DNA of 64,000 nt. It comes from Trissonchulus latispiculum. Its lineage: Eukaryota; Nematoda; Enoplea; Enoplida; Ironidae. The stretch lies in contig JASAND010006560.1 of assembly GCA_030248195.1 (NCBI GenBank), forward strand, positions 31,185 through 95,184, in the 5' to 3' direction. This document shows, piece by piece, positions 22,082 through 35,274 of the stretch (within the stretch, counting starts at the first letter, position 1; each line of letters starts with the position of its first letter). Below the pieces are notes generated by a model. That model was not told the origin of the DNA, searched no databases, and was given only the letters and a program-made list of their open reading frames with translations. A program made the position numbers and the translations under genes.

Positions 22082-23893
22082 TTAGAAGGTTTCATTTCTC
22101 ATTGGCATATTGGCGCAATTTTCTGATGAATAGATTGAAGTCGGCTTTAACTGCATCAGCAACGCACAGTAAGTTATAATTAATGAAACAATATTGAACA
22201 TTGTTCCAAATTTCATCTTGGCAACCGGTCCAATTGACATGTACAATTTATGATTTCTGAGATCTGCCTTTAGCGACTGAAGCAAACGCTCTATTTTAAC
22301 GTCAAACTCCCCAGATCCAGGGGCCTGGACGAACTGCCAATACTTGTCATAGGCTATATCGGAGAGTTGGTCTGCTATCGCTGTTGCTACCGCTGGCATG
22401 CAAAGCAGTAACATTGTTACGCTGCTTTGAATACTCCATGAAATCGCCTCAAACACAGAGCCAGTTTAATAAAACAAAAGAAATTTTTTAATACTAAAAG
22501 CCGAAAGTAATTCTTTGTCATAACAGTTACTGAATATGTTTTGAAGCTGCAATGCACGTTAGCTCTGAATTAATCTAATAAAATACAAGACGAAATTTAG
22601 TGGAAAAAGTCAGAAACGCCAATGCGCCTCTGCTAAGTACAAAGCAGACGAGTCATTAATTAGCTGAAAAATGACAGTCAGTAAACAATAGGGCAGTAAG
22701 TACAAGATTAGTAACAAGAATGATAAAGAATTAACAATAATATTAACAATAACAAACCGCATTATACGCTGTATGCTTACATAAGCTTTTCTTAACATTG
22801 TCTCACACGAATTAAATGTGAGAGAGTATAACACAAGAACCAATTGTGGAGAAATTAACAAGATATTTTCAAAGACATTGTCAAGAACTTGTCAAGTAGT
22901 ACTATTGCACCAGCTTTCTTAGTAGCAGTCCTTCGAAGGCAAACACAATTGCGCTATAGAACACTATCTGGTCAAAGTATTAAGCGGAGCCTGAATTGTG
23001 GTGGGACAGTGAACGACTCCTTCCAGGGGACATTGCGTTCAGGTCCTACGAGAAAGGGGAGCTCGCAACCTCCACCCAGTTAGTCTAGTTGGTCAGACTA
23101 GTTGGTCCGGGACGCGCGGTGCTCATCAATGACGTCAAACATATATTAGTCTGTCTTGATAACAGCACGATTGCTTAAGGCCAACAGGTGGAATCCTTTT
23201 AAGTATTTTTCAGTCTCCATAGCTTTTTAGTTTTTCTTGGAAATGGAAAGAGTTATATAAATGATTTAAAAGCTTATAATCTGTTAGTAGTAAGAATACG
23301 TACAGCTTAATAACCATATCCCCGTTTCGTCTAGGTACTAGTTTGCATGGACGAATCACTGGGGTCGAATTTGCGGGACTCAGTCGTAACGAACAGAGCA
23401 TGGTTTTGCTCTGATAAGGATACGATACTGCATACTCGGTGCAATACACTTCTATAATGCACTATTGTTACTGACGAGTGAACTTTTGTTATTCACGAAT
23501 TGATACTGGAATTAAATGTAACATAACAGTTGATTAATGGACCAATGTATAAGTTACACGGTGTACAACACAAATGTTCTAGAGTTGTTACAAAAACCTA
23601 CCCTGTTTTCCGATGAACTGTATAAAATATATTACAGGAATAACAGTACTGGCTCCGGTGCAAAGCGTCACAAATTGTGACAACCCATATTCTGATGCAG
23701 GGTTTGTCCGAAGGAAAGCTATGAACAGTATGGAAAGCAATGTTAGTAATGTTAAAAACCGAGTATAATTCGTGTAGACAAATCTAGTCCATTTTCCTGA
23801 AAACGAATTGGGGTAATAACTTAACAGGATTAATGGGATTTTACATTTGTGTAAAAGCGAAGTTAGTTGTTCGGAAGCTGCTAGTTCACGCAT
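22082..23893 (-). pseudogene. Gustatory-receptor-like gene, broken copy (central exons lost)
   Basis: Exon 1 is 23893-23602 (ATG, 292 bp, donor CAGG|GTAGGT), the same length and phase as exon 1 of the copy at 35274. It encodes a close paralogue (both contain KCKIPLILL and YYPNSFSGKW). The last exon is 22447-22082 (acceptor TTTGAG, stop TAA) and keeps the final TM and the TY-x5-QL motif. Between them only the tail of exon 4 survives (about 22861-22781, donor TAT|GTAAGC), with a stop just upstream. I could not find the counterparts of exons 2 and 3. A MITE fragment (23331-23425) lies in the gap. I infer a pseudogene. Missing exons could also reflect an assembly fault. Confidence 0.75.
23331..23425. 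mobile_element. Half copy of the hAT-like MITE inside the receptor pseudogene
   Basis: TTTCGTCTAGGTACTAGTTTGC is followed by CGTAACGAACAGAGCATGGT and TTGCTCTGATAA, as in the right half of 18226-18603. The outer ends are degraded. Confidence 0.5.
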
Positions 23894-26480
23894 TGTTGAA
23901 GAAGCTTAAAGCAATATTGCTTTGAAACTGATGATCAAATCCTGATAATATTAAGATTTAATCATTTTAATTTGTTCAGATCTTGTGCTATGTTAACAGA
24001 AATGAAATATAAATCCAAATGAACAACAAGTCTTACATAAGTTAAATCCCCAGTACTCTATTCAATTGCTGAAGTTTGTTTGAAACTATTCTCAGTGCTA
24101 TACACACTAAAGGCCTGCTCGGATTAAAATGTTACTTGAAGGGTAGGGCCGGGGACGTGGTTTTAAACGCTTAGTACATTCTGTAAGTGCTTGCGTTACC
24201 TTTCAAGGTTGGGCCCATGTTACTGTTATCATGTATATAATTATATGAAGCAATTGAGCGACGCAGGCTTGCGAAACCGTAGCCGTATAGGAGCGGCGTG
24301 AGAGGAGGGTTCGCTTTTCATTGGAGCAGTATAACTCATAGTTTCTGTTCTCACTGCCCGTAATTCCTTACGTATTCTTGATAATAAATACAAGACAAAA
24401 GTTCTTTCTTACTCATCTCATTCTTGATAGATGTTAGATATTATAATCAGATCTTTGTTAAAAGCTAACCCATTCTTAAGCTTACAAAATGACAATAAAT
24501 AAAATCGGCTTTACTTTTCAGTTGGTGCCACGGTATGTCTGAGGGCAGCCTTGTCTAGTCCCAACGATATATTGGAGGCGTCAAAACACTATAGCTGACA
24601 ACCTTGAATTGAATATAGTCTTACACCTATACAAATCATCGCACAAGAATGCAAAATGGTGCAACGTTCACGAAATCAGAGCAATACGGAAAAGCAAAAA
24701 TACGGATAAACTGTTGATTTCGAATTCTTGGCGCAAATTTACTGCATTGCAGTTATATTTATTTCCTTCTACTTGTCAGCTAACAACAGAAGGCTGTACG
24801 TTTTTCTTGGATTTTCTTTGTATTTAGCTTCGACACTTATCATTGCGATAACAGATGCGCAACGAGGAACCGAACTGCAGCGCAGGTTCTCTGCACAACA
24901 GATACCTCAAAAAAGGGACAGCAAGCTCAATAACGTATTGAAAATAAGGAACCTGGTGTTGTATGAGTTTGATCTGCAAAGTGAAGATGTGCTATAACGG
25001 GCTTGACATTGGTTAATTTTATCTCGAAGGTGACCAAGAAAATTGCGTAAGCTCAAGTTAAAAGATTTCCATAGTGCTAGTCCGAAACCAATCTGGATAT
25101 TGATTCTTCAGTAATTCTCCAATTTGTTGGGCAAACGGCGAAGCGTGTTGCATACAGCGCCAAGGTCCTAAAAAGACATGATAGAAAACCCAAGCTGTAC
25201 TAAATCATCTTTGACAGATTGAAATGTCTGGAAAAATTTCGTGTACTAGTGTTTCTGTTAACAACCGGTTTACTGTCCGGTGACTAAACCGGCACTTAAA
25301 GGTCGAAAGAAGGTTCTACTACGTCCCTAACCTAGGGTGCAACTGTATCAAAGAAACTAAATATCCCTAACTAATGATGCCCTAGTAAAAAATTTACAAC
25401 AGGCTTTAATAGGCAACCATAAGGAATACAGCAAATACAGAATTGGCTCAGTGGGCCGACATACTCGTACCAACTACAAACTACAACTGATTAATTATGC
25501 ATGTAAGCTAATGACCGTCGCTAAATGGTTGCTGTTTATGATCGTTACATTGATCGGTTGCTAAACTAAAGTAAAGTAATTTAGGGATGGATTACAGTTA
25601 GTAAAGTAGGTTTTTAACATTTCTATTGATCTCCTTATTATTAAGCAGTAAATACCTTCACATTTCTCTTGTTACGTACTCATCATGTATTTAGACACTT
25701 AATATGTCATCCTACATTGTAACGTCCTCGTTTGCTGACTTAGTTACAAGACTGAATAAAATAAGACATTAAACAACTAGCCGTTAATCGGAAGGACTGA
25801 AAATTTTTGCCGTGAGGGAACCTCAGGAAAGACAACGATAAAGGAACTCGAAGTCAGAATACTTGTCTTTACAGCATGCTTACTGAAGAGACTAGGCTTG
25901 ACTGGTACTAACTATATGCTTGTTGTTTGTTTCGAAAGTTAAAATCTGGGTGTTCGCTCATCGGGCCAATCCGCCGTCTTCACGATGGCATTAAATTGTT
26001 TAGTCAAAAGCTGTCGATTGCATCGTTTTTGTAGTCGGAAGTGCAATCAGCTTGCGCAATGGTTGAAATTAGCTATCAGTTGTACAGGTGGCATGTACCT
26101 GGCATTACCGCAATCCCGCTCCCGCCCATTTTATGCTAAAAGGAAAAATTAAGAGAGAATTATCAATGACACTAAAATAATTTAGGTCACTATTTCAATT
26201 TATGTACATTATTTCTACATGTTTGGAATATTGATGCATAGGACTGGTTTTAGGAATTTTGTTTTATTTTATTAGAATACAGATGGGGTTCCTTTTTGTA
26301 ATTGAAAGTCAACGTAACAAATTGCAATGAGTGCGATTATTACAACCTTAACTGTACTTTCTAAAAGTGCTTAAACACTGAGATCCTAGATGCCAACTTT
26401 GACTTTAAGAAAACAAAAACTGTGTAGCCCAAAGAAAAACCAACACATATGATCTTTGTTGCTATTATTGACATCATAAG

Positions 26481-26600
26481 CTTGTTTTAGCATGGATAAC
26501 TAAACGAATACGTTTAATAAATAACGCAACACCTGACACGTTTTAGTACATAGTCGTTAAGCTAGTTGGAACAGATCTAGCTTGATCATTGAGCTACTCT
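26481..26600 (+). repeat. Dispersed repeat, copy 1
   Basis: Shares AGCATGG-TAACTAAACGAATA, GCAACACCTGACACGTT, ACATAGTCGTTA and GGAACAGATCTAGCTTGATC, in that order, with 28188-28310. Type unknown. Confidence 0.65.
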
Positions 26601-27359
26601 TTTGACACTCAAACAATGCTGATCCAAGAATCTGTTTGATTCTCCCACTCGGTTCAGTACAAGATTAATCCCACACGATCTCACTGAACAGCAACTGAAC
26701 AACTAGTCCGTTTAGGAAATCACTAATTTCTCACTTCTTGCTCCAACCATTCGCTTGGTGCTTTTACGATTTATAGATAAACTCCAAACGGTGCTTTATT
26801 GTGACCGCTGAGAATCAGACAGAATGCCATGCTGTAAATTTACGCAGTAAAAGCAGCAGATTTCGAACCACAATGGCTCCAGTCGGAGCAGCAGGCAGGA
26901 TCTGATCCCATGACGTGTTGTTTTCAGAAGGCATAAAATCAGATTGCTCTAATAGCGCACTAGTAGCAGTACATAGCATAACTACACGAAGCATCGGTTC
27001 GGATCTCGGCTTGAGCGATCAACTACAGTTTTGTTCCAATACTCCCACTTAGCTTATTGATCAAGATGAGAGCACAACTTTGATTGATAAATTTAAAAAT
27101 TTGAATTAGAATATTGTCGCCTTTTTAAGCTGTGCCTTTTTCCACTGATCTTTGATTTTTATGTAGCAAACTTCCACTTGAATAAAACATTTTCTCTAAA
27201 TTGCACGATCTATGTACTTGATCTCACATCACCAAACCTCTTTTATACATGATTCATTATGCCTTTATACCAGATCCTCTCCAGTATTTAGGCCTTCATG
27301 GATCACTGTCTTGCCTGCTGTCGGTACCTGTTATCGGTTGCTCACCATAAAATTTCCAG

Positions 27360-27786
27360 GGGCCCGTTGCATAAAAGTGATTAGTTGATTAGTGATTAGT
27401 GATTAGTTGATTAGTGTAGCAGTTTTTCGGGAAAAACTTTTGCTGCAGTCAGCCGTTTTTAGACTTTTTGGTACCACATCGTAGCTGTTGAAGTGCTTTA
27501 TCCAAAAATCATGAAGTATTTAATTTATCCTCACTGACTTATTCAGTCAAAAGAAAACTTTTAATTCAATCTAAATTTCTTTAGTTTTTAAACTGACATC
27601 ATTCCAATTTAAGTTGCAACTTTAAATTTAGACTTTTGATTTTATTGGAAAGCTCAAAGCGGTTCAAAATGAAATATAAATTATTGTCGTAGCCCATTCG
27701 TAGCTTTAGTTATCCTTGAAAAACTGCTACACTAATCAACTAATCACTAATCACTAATCAACTAATCACTTTTATGCAACGGGCCC
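27360..27786. mobile_element. Harbinger-like MITE with CAG duplication
   Basis: A 427-bp element with termini GGGCCCGTTGCATAAAAGTG and the exact inverse, flanked by CAG at 27357-27359 and 27787-27789. The first 60 bp hold GATTAGT words repeated and mirrored at the other end (ACTAATC). A fragment ending TTTTATGCAACGGGCC is also at about 19990-20016. The CWG duplication matches 3249-3564. Confidence 0.75.
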
Positions 27787-28187
27787 CAGTGTTAAGAATC
27801 TGCGCATTTTTAACAGAAGACACATCTTTTGTTGCAAGGCACTGAGGAGATTCTACACCACCACATTCACAATTACTCTCTTTTTTCTGGAATCTTCTAT
27901 CGGGAACATCTACCACGGAATTGCCTTTAAAATTCTATCACTAATCCAAAGATTTCAAGATGTCCATCATCAGACTTCCCAAAGCAACATTGCCGTAGGC
28001 AGCACACTTGTGCACACGATTTCACAAATTTTGAGTCAACAGGATTACCATTGTCAAAGCAGCCACAACTATATGTCCTAACTTTCTTTGACTTGGGCAT
28101 GTGCTTTTTCATCCATCCCTCGAGTAAAATACTTTGACATCGACAGCCAGACCTCGTTTAATCCTGAAGCTCGACTGAGCCCATAAC

Positions 28188-28310
28188 CTGTTATAGCATG
28201 GTTAACTAAACGAATAGGTGTAATAGCGCAACACCTGACACGTTAGTACATAGTCGTTAGGCTTGGTGGAACAGATCTAGCTTGATCATTTGAGCTAATC
28301 GTTCAATAAA
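28188..28310 (+). repeat. Dispersed repeat, copy 2
   Basis: Direct-orientation partner of 26481-26600, with small indels. The two copies lie about 1.7 kb apart on either side of the MITE at 27360, which could reflect paired terminal repeats of an old element. No coding sequence lies between them. Confidence 0.6.
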
Positions 28311-29809
28311 AGTAAGTGAAAATTTAGTTCGGAGTTGAACGACTCCTTCAAAAGAGTTGTAGTAAAACTTTCTATTATGCAATAACTGCGTTTCTTTGTC
28401 AATTGTATGTTCTCATTGCATTTTTATACGATTGTCAATATTATTGTAGTGACCTCCCTAATGTAGCATTTTTCTGAAAGTAAACACACACTACGCTACA
28501 GTACACAAAGTTTATGCTATGGCCTCGGAAAGACGTATGCAGGAAGCATGGTTACGGGGGTGGATTTGATCAGACAGCAAGAGGTTCCCCAGAAACTGGA
28601 TTTTTCCGATTTTCATTCAAAATTTGCTAAAACATTGGAGGAGACTGGAGTGCAGTGGAGCTGTGAGCTGTAGAGGGTGAGCTCTGGCCTACTGACGGAG
28701 ACCATCCAAGCAGACATTTAGCCCGGATGAAATTTGCTCAACAATAAATCCAAGAATACATTAATCTCTCTTACGACAACGAGAGACTGTTCAACGACGA
28801 CAGAGAACCGTTCACGTGATATTATCGATTAAGCCCAATGAAGGTGGTGATATCCTCTTGTGCAGCGTTCTTTAGACTGCTATAACTTGCTCAATTTTTG
28901 GAGTTGGAAAGAGAACAATTGACCAGCTTAAGACACTGTTGATGACCAGTGATATGGAAACCATATTAACCGAATTAACTATTGATTTGAATGCTAGTTG
29001 TATTCACCAGCCCAGAAAGAAAGGCAAGCAATACAACCAAGATGTCATCATTTACGTGATGACACTACTACTTTAGTATAGCTTTGGGGAGACGGTTTGC
29101 CGCTTGCCGGAAATGTGTCACTTTTTGAATGCATGCATACACCCGCATATTGTTCGTTTCGCAGGTTGGTGTTCAGAGCAGAATGATTTTTACAGCCACC
29201 TCACCCCAGTCGGTATTCCAGCCAGGGGTAGTGCCAGCTCAGAACGCTTACATGTTTGAGGGGGGGGCGTTGCTGACACTGAATAATTGCTACAGCAATT
29301 ACCCGAGGTTTTCAGCAAGGCTATCAGTACGTCCGTAATGGAGATGCTGTGGTAGCTCCACCTGATTGGCGGCCATTGGTCAGAAATTAGGATGCGCGAG
29401 AGTTTTTGTTCATCTCTAGACTTGACAGGATCCTCCACTTAGCGAGTGAACAACCACTCGGCTACGTAGACTCAACGGAATGATTTAATCTTGAAGCTTG
29501 TTTCGCTTAACAAAAACGGGTTAGTTCGTCAATAGAAATATTGCTGTAGTTCACTAAATTAACCTCTAATGAGGTCTACATTGAAATGAGACGAACATGG
29601 CGATCCATTTATAAATGGTCGCTTTAATAAATCGATAATAGCACGAAATGTGTCAAAATTGTATTAATGGTAACGTTTGAAAGTCTGATACTTTATTAAG
29701 ATGTTAAAGTTTGTTACAGTATAGTTGTTGCCTTTCATGTGTTAATATAAAGTTGCAGTTAACCAACTGTTTTTAATTGTTAATTGTCATCCATTGCCAT
29801 TGTGTATGA

Positions 29810-32800
29810 TTAAATGGTCAAATTTCTGACTTCCAAATTGGTACAATCATCCGGGCCATGAGTTGCAGACGGTTTTAACTGCACCAGCAATGCACAGTAG
29901 GTTATAATTAACGAAACAATATTGAAGAGGGTATTAAATTTCATTTTTGCAACCGGTCCGATCGACATGTACATCTTATGATTGCTTAGATCTGCCTTTA
30001 GAGAGTGAAACAAATGACCAATTTCAGCATTATACTCCCCAGACCTAGAGGACCTGAGAAACTGCCAATATTTGTGACAGGCTATATCGTACAGCTGGTC
30101 TGCTATCGCGCTTGCCACCGTCGGGAAACAAAACAGTAACAAAATTATGGTTTGTTGAATACTCCAGGGGATCGCCTGAAACAAATCAGTTTTACAAGTT
30201 ACCCGAACAACTTTTAACATTTATGCGAACATTTCAGACATTTCTACGTTCGCAGACAAAAGTGAAGACGTGAAGTCAAAAGTGAAGAAGAAATCCCTGT
30301 TGAAAGACAGCTAGGTAAACCGATTAACGGACCTCTGCCGCATTACACTTGAATCAGATTAGAATGTATGACAACCCAGTTGAACGTCTTCAGAGTGTCA
30401 CTAATTCTGTTAGACACTGCATGTTATGTCTCTCGATGACCGATGAAAGCCACCTAAAGCCACCAAAATTTTGTCAAATCGTTTTTCGAATTTGAGTACG
30501 TAACGAAGTGGAATAGGTATCAGGAATCATCACGTACGCTGCCACAAAAATTCAACAGCATTGGTTGAACCGCTAAATTTTTATTGCTAGCGGACAATGT
30601 AGAGAAGGTGTTTGCTCCACTGTTTGTCTTCTTTGTCAACTTGCACCAATGAAGTAAAATTGGTATTTATAGTTTAGGCCTTGGCTTTCAGGTTTAGGTC
30701 TATTTGAGCTAAGAATGCAAGGAACAAAAGCACCTTAATAACAAGTAACGTAATTCCTGATCAGCATTGTAATATTCATCACATTACAAGGTATTTTGAA
30801 TATAGAATTGTCCTGAAACGATAAGATTATAAGTAAGATCAGGGTTAAGTTGATCCCATTAGACAAGTTCACCTATACTGTATAACTTGCTTACGTAAGC
30901 TTTTCTTAGCATAGCTTCACACGGATCAAATGTCATCGAGAAAAAAATCACAACCAAATATGGAGAAATCAGAAAGACGTTTACAAAAACGTAGAAACTA
31001 TATGTGCTGTCCAAATGAACAAATAAATTTTGCACAGATCCAAACATGATAACAAACTCTTTCACTTTGACTACGTCCATTGGGTCAAGGGAAACGAGAG
31101 CTTTCTGAAAATACAAAATCAGCTGAGAGCAAGCCGCTGCTGTTGTTTTTGTTTTGTTCAACTTCTGGGAAAAAGTAGCCAGTCGGTCGCCTTAACCAGA
31201 ATCGTCTTATGCAACATCACAAGCATATCTGAGTATGGTTGAATTTTTCGAGCATCGTTTTAAAACAACATCAGAAGTACTGAGTCTATATGCTTCAAAA
31301 TTCAGTATAGCAATCGGGTGAGTAATTTTAAGCCAAATATCGATGGGTAAAGTGCTGCACTTGTGGTGGCCATATTTAATGAACATATGGACAAGGACAT
31401 CTAGTTTTTATAATATATTTGCTATTTAGAAATGTAGCAAATATATTCAGCTTTGTGTGACAAATTGACAGAGCTTACGATGAATAATATACCGACACTA
31501 TTGGGCCTTTTATTCAATTCATTTTATGATCTCTGACAGCACTAATACCTATCCCTAAGACATATCAAAACACCAAAACCTGAAATCAGGGCTGTAGAAA
31601 AGTGCCAGATCTTCAGTAGAGCGCTAGCAGCAAGCTACCTAAGCCGCCAAACAGCGAGACTGGTTTATTGTGCTAATTTCAACCTTTCGAAGTTCACGTA
31701 AGCTACTGTCAGTGCTGATTTGAAATTCGGCGTCAAATTTTAGGGTGTTGTAGGTGTTGTTCTCAAATCCAAGTACAATGGCCTGGGCGGTTGCAACAAT
31801 ATTAAAACTATAATCCTTCGCAACACATATAATCTATAACACAACACAACACAGGAACACAATGTAATACACCTATAAAGCTATTTCGGACCTGCAATTC
31901 CACCAATTTTCGGCGAACGTCATTTTCTCAGTGCGATCAAGACACGGTTTGGTCGACTTGTGTGAAAGGTTGAAATCAGGATTGCAAAAATATTAAGAAA
32001 CATGTCAGGGGATCGAATCTGATCTATAGAGTAACCTACCACTGCGCCACTCCCAGACAAGCTTACTGCCCTGATTTCAACGTTTCTTAGCAGAAGACAA
32101 ACGCTGAGATTTATCACTAATAACATACCTGATATATTCTTAATGTTTATTTATTGATATAAGAACAACTTGAAAACGCCGTTAGCTTACCTTAAGCCCC
32201 AACACCAGGGGAAATGTTGAACTGTAGACTGTGGTAAAAATTATAATCGTACTGTGATATAAAATAAGCATGCAGAGTTGCTGCAATAAAAGGAAACAGA
32301 AAGCGAAAATTCCCGAACGTTCCAACAAAAGATTGTAGTACGGCTGATAAGTCCTGCAATGAAATGCATTAGTTTATACTTTAACATCCGACCAGTTTGA
32401 GTCTAAACAGTTGACCAGCTTTCAAATACTTCATTGCTGAGCCAGACTGTATTTAAACCGAGAGACTCTCTTCTTTGTTAGAATAACCTACACGTGGGCC
32501 ATTTAATCGAAGCCACGTTGATTTTCTCTTGGGGGCTAGGTGAATTGAAGTATGGAGTAAGCCTAATAAACAGTGGCCTTAGCTAGTCAAGGATTGATAT
32601 TGCGAGTGAAAAATATTAAACAAATGAGTGGGTACGAATGCTACCGTCGCATATCTCTGGTGTCATTGTAAGTATGTGCCTGTGTTATCCAGAATTGAAA
32701 ACACTAAAGACGAAAACCTAAAAAGGAGAAATTGAAGGAACAAAGGCACGTTTTGCAGGTTCCACGAGGAGAGGATGGCTACACTGCGGAAATAAACAAG

Positions 32801-35274
32801 TCAAAAAAGATTGGGCGCGATTCGAAAAAATAAGTCAAAGATAAGACAAACAAAGGGTGATTCAGGTAATCATCTGTGGAGCTTTCAATCCTGCTGAAAG
32901 TGGAAACGTGAATTCGATATGGAAATGAAATGATCTCAGAACTGCTAACAGGTTATCTTTTGCTCACAGCTTACAGCTTGCAGTGGACACGCTATACTCC
33001 TGTCAGCATATACCCTCAGCACTAAATTTTTGACGTGGACTGTGACAGTTTCAAACCAGTGTAAATTCGTCTTTCTGTTCAGGTGCTAGCTGACCAGAAG
33101 CCTCTTCTGCTTCAATTCAGCTAGCTCGGATTTGATCACAGTCGCTTTTCTTGTCTTGCATCCGTAATATCCGTTCATTCAGGACTACATAACATAAGAG
33201 TGTGCCACTAGGCACACAATGTTATCAGAGGAAAAAATATGCTCCTCGCCAACGGCTGCTCCCCACCCTCAAATTAGACCTATCATTTCAACAAAATTTA
33301 CGCGCTATGTTTGTGTTTTAAAGCTCAAAGCAGACGCAAAATTCGCTAACACACAGCTTGTGTTTCTCAACATAAAACACATAAACATAGAGCGAGTGAG
33401 CGTACCCCCTTTTCGACCAGGTATTGACTGCGGAAGGGTTGACGGGGAACTGGAGCCAAATATTTTCTATTTTAGTTTGTGCAACAGTTTCATTGGCTGA
33501 AAAGTAGTTGTTGTACTCGTGCCGTGGGCATTGTGCCAGACCATCCAGTGGTGGTCATTTTGATATATATTACAGAATTAAAAAGAGATTGATACGGTTT
33601 GAAACTCACGTTATGACGATTTCAACAACGATTGCCGCATTAAAGATTGTTAACGCCACACATACAGTACTAAGCTTCATAGGAATTCTTCCAACAGCGT
33701 TATCCAAGTTCTCCTGTTGCCAAACGTCTGCAAACTGCTGAAGCTTTCCTAAAATATTTTAAATGTTTGCCTGTTCTTCGTCGTTCATCTTTCTTGACCG
33801 TTTCTGTAATTTATATTTATTGATTCAATTTAGCAAAAAGTCTGTTTCTAGACATGCAATGTCTAAAGCTGCTTTCAAACCGATCACTTCAAATTTGTTC
33901 GAAATATGGACCCAAGACCCAAATTAAGGGGGGGCGACTAAACTTTTGCCCCGACTTTGTCCGATTGCCTACTTTTTGGCGAAGTTATAGCGCATGGGTG
34001 TGGTCAAGAAAATACTTGGTCGTTGGTTCTTAGCTGCCTTCCAGCCATGCGCAGCCGTCGGGTTTATGTGCCCGCCCCCCCCCTTTTTCACAACTACCAA
34101 CATAATTAATTAAAAATTCCTGCTGGCTGCAAGACCCTAGCTCCAATGTTGCCATTTGCCAATATGATTTGCCACATGTGCCCCTATCTTCAGAAAAATA
34201 CTAGACGTCTCTATCTTATCTGCATCTAAGGGAATTACTCTTCAAAGTTGAAGTTTCTTCAAAAATTGCAATCTCAATAAGAATATCGTAATGAATTATA
34301 ACGTAAAGAATTCGTTAAGTTGGCGTATTTTTTAGTTCAGCGGGGTACCCATGCAAATTGATGCTAAATACACTCACGTTTAGAAGTCAAAAGATTTTGT
34401 GTAGGGTAGTTCTGCCTACTTTGGAGTTCATTGAACACTGATTTAGTTTTGTCTTTATGCGTAATCTTAATCATAACTCTCTGTTATTAGTTTGACGGGG
34501 GTGCAACCCTTGTCAACGTTCTCATTTTTAACTTTTTTGTTCCCGCAGCAAGCAGTGACTGATTGATGAAAATGCGGCTATCCGCAGCTAGTGTACGCCG
34601 TTACAGATTCCGCAAAACCAAGTGAGCTCCAATTACGGATAAATTTTCCTTTTCGTTACAGATCAAGGTTTGCAGCAATCCGTCAGTCAACATTACTTTC
34701 AGAAAGTTTTTAGGAGCAGAGCAAAAGCTACTGAAGAAGTGCTGGAAAATTTTACTAGAACTGTCGCTACCTCGATTCTGCGGTATCTCGCTATTCTGGC
34801 AATCTAAAGATATTTTGACAGACGCACATAGATGCAAAAACAATAATTTGTGAACACTTATGGCGGTGCATTTGGAATTCAATAAATAATTTTTGATTTT
34901 TGTGATTTACTAGTTTTGACTTATTTAATTATATTTCTGAATGATGGCCTCAAAAACACAGCCCTGAAATGCTTATACATACCTTGTCTCCCGATAAATT
35001 GAATGAAATAAATAATAGATATTACAACGCTGGACCCTGAGCAAAGCGTCAGAAACTGCGAGAGACCATATTCTGCTGCTGGGTTTAATCGAAGAAACAC
35101 TATCCACAGAATAGAAATAGAAGCTAGCAGAGTTAGAAAACGGATATAGTTTGCGTAGAATATTTTAGCCCATTTGCCACTAAACGAATTGGGGTAATAG
35201 CCCAGCAAGATAAGTGGGATCTTGCATTTATTTAAAAGTAAGGTTATCTGTTCTGAAGCTGTTGCCTCCCCCAT
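29810..35274 (-). CDS. Gustatory-receptor-like 7TM protein, 5 exons, apparently intact
   Basis: Exons on the - strand: 35274-34983, 33748-33610, 32353-32191, 31164-30895, 30175-29810. All junctions are GT/AG (donors AAG|GTATGT, AAC|GTGAGT, AAG|GTAAGC, TAC|GTAAGC; acceptors TTTTAG, TTGCAG, TCCCAG, TTTCAG) and phases fit (1, 2, 0, 0). The product is 409 residues, the usual size for arthropod GRs (about 350-450). Hydrophobic segments lie near residues 46-61, 72-94, 124-143, 156-194, 253-276, 296-313 and 368-388. The C-terminal motif is T380-Y381, five residues, Q387-L388, matching the GR signature TYhhhhhQF with L for F. Known of the family: ligand-gated cation channels of chemosensory neurons with an intracellular N-terminus. 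The ligand cannot be inferred. The ATG at 35274 is supported by the paralogue's start at 23893. Confidence 0.85.
31998..32058 (-). repeat. tRNA-derived SINE head in a receptor intron
   Basis: The - strand reads TGGCGCAGTGGTAGGTTA (box A) and AGATTCGATCCC (box B) at tRNA spacing. No closing acceptor stem is visible. Confidence 0.55.
33193..33450. mobile_element. hAT-like MITE copy in a receptor intron, right end missing
   Basis: Starts near ACATAACATAAGAGTGTGCC, with ATGTTATCAGAGGAAAA and the central AGCTCAAAGCAGACGCAAAA / AAACACATAAACATAGAGCG palindrome. It stops after TTTCGACCAGGTATTGA. Confidence 0.65.

Larger units (their letters stand above)
23894..29809. other. Intergenic, about 5.9 kb, between the two receptor loci
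   Basis: No gene with support. It holds the CAG-flanked MITE (27360-27786) and a direct repeat pair (26481-26600 and 28188-28310). An open frame at 24728-24997 has a hydrophobic stretch but no ATG. A short frame near 28940-29063 looks like transposase debris but is unidentified. Confidence 0.5.

Noticed and set aside
24728..24997. Possible secreted peptide precursor
   Set aside because: It has a hydrophobic stretch and a basic RRF/KRD region, but no in-frame ATG, no clear acceptor and no recognised family.
33508..33741. Open frame on the + strand
   Set aside because: The - strand of the same interval is exon 2 of the receptor gene, with matching phases and splice sites.
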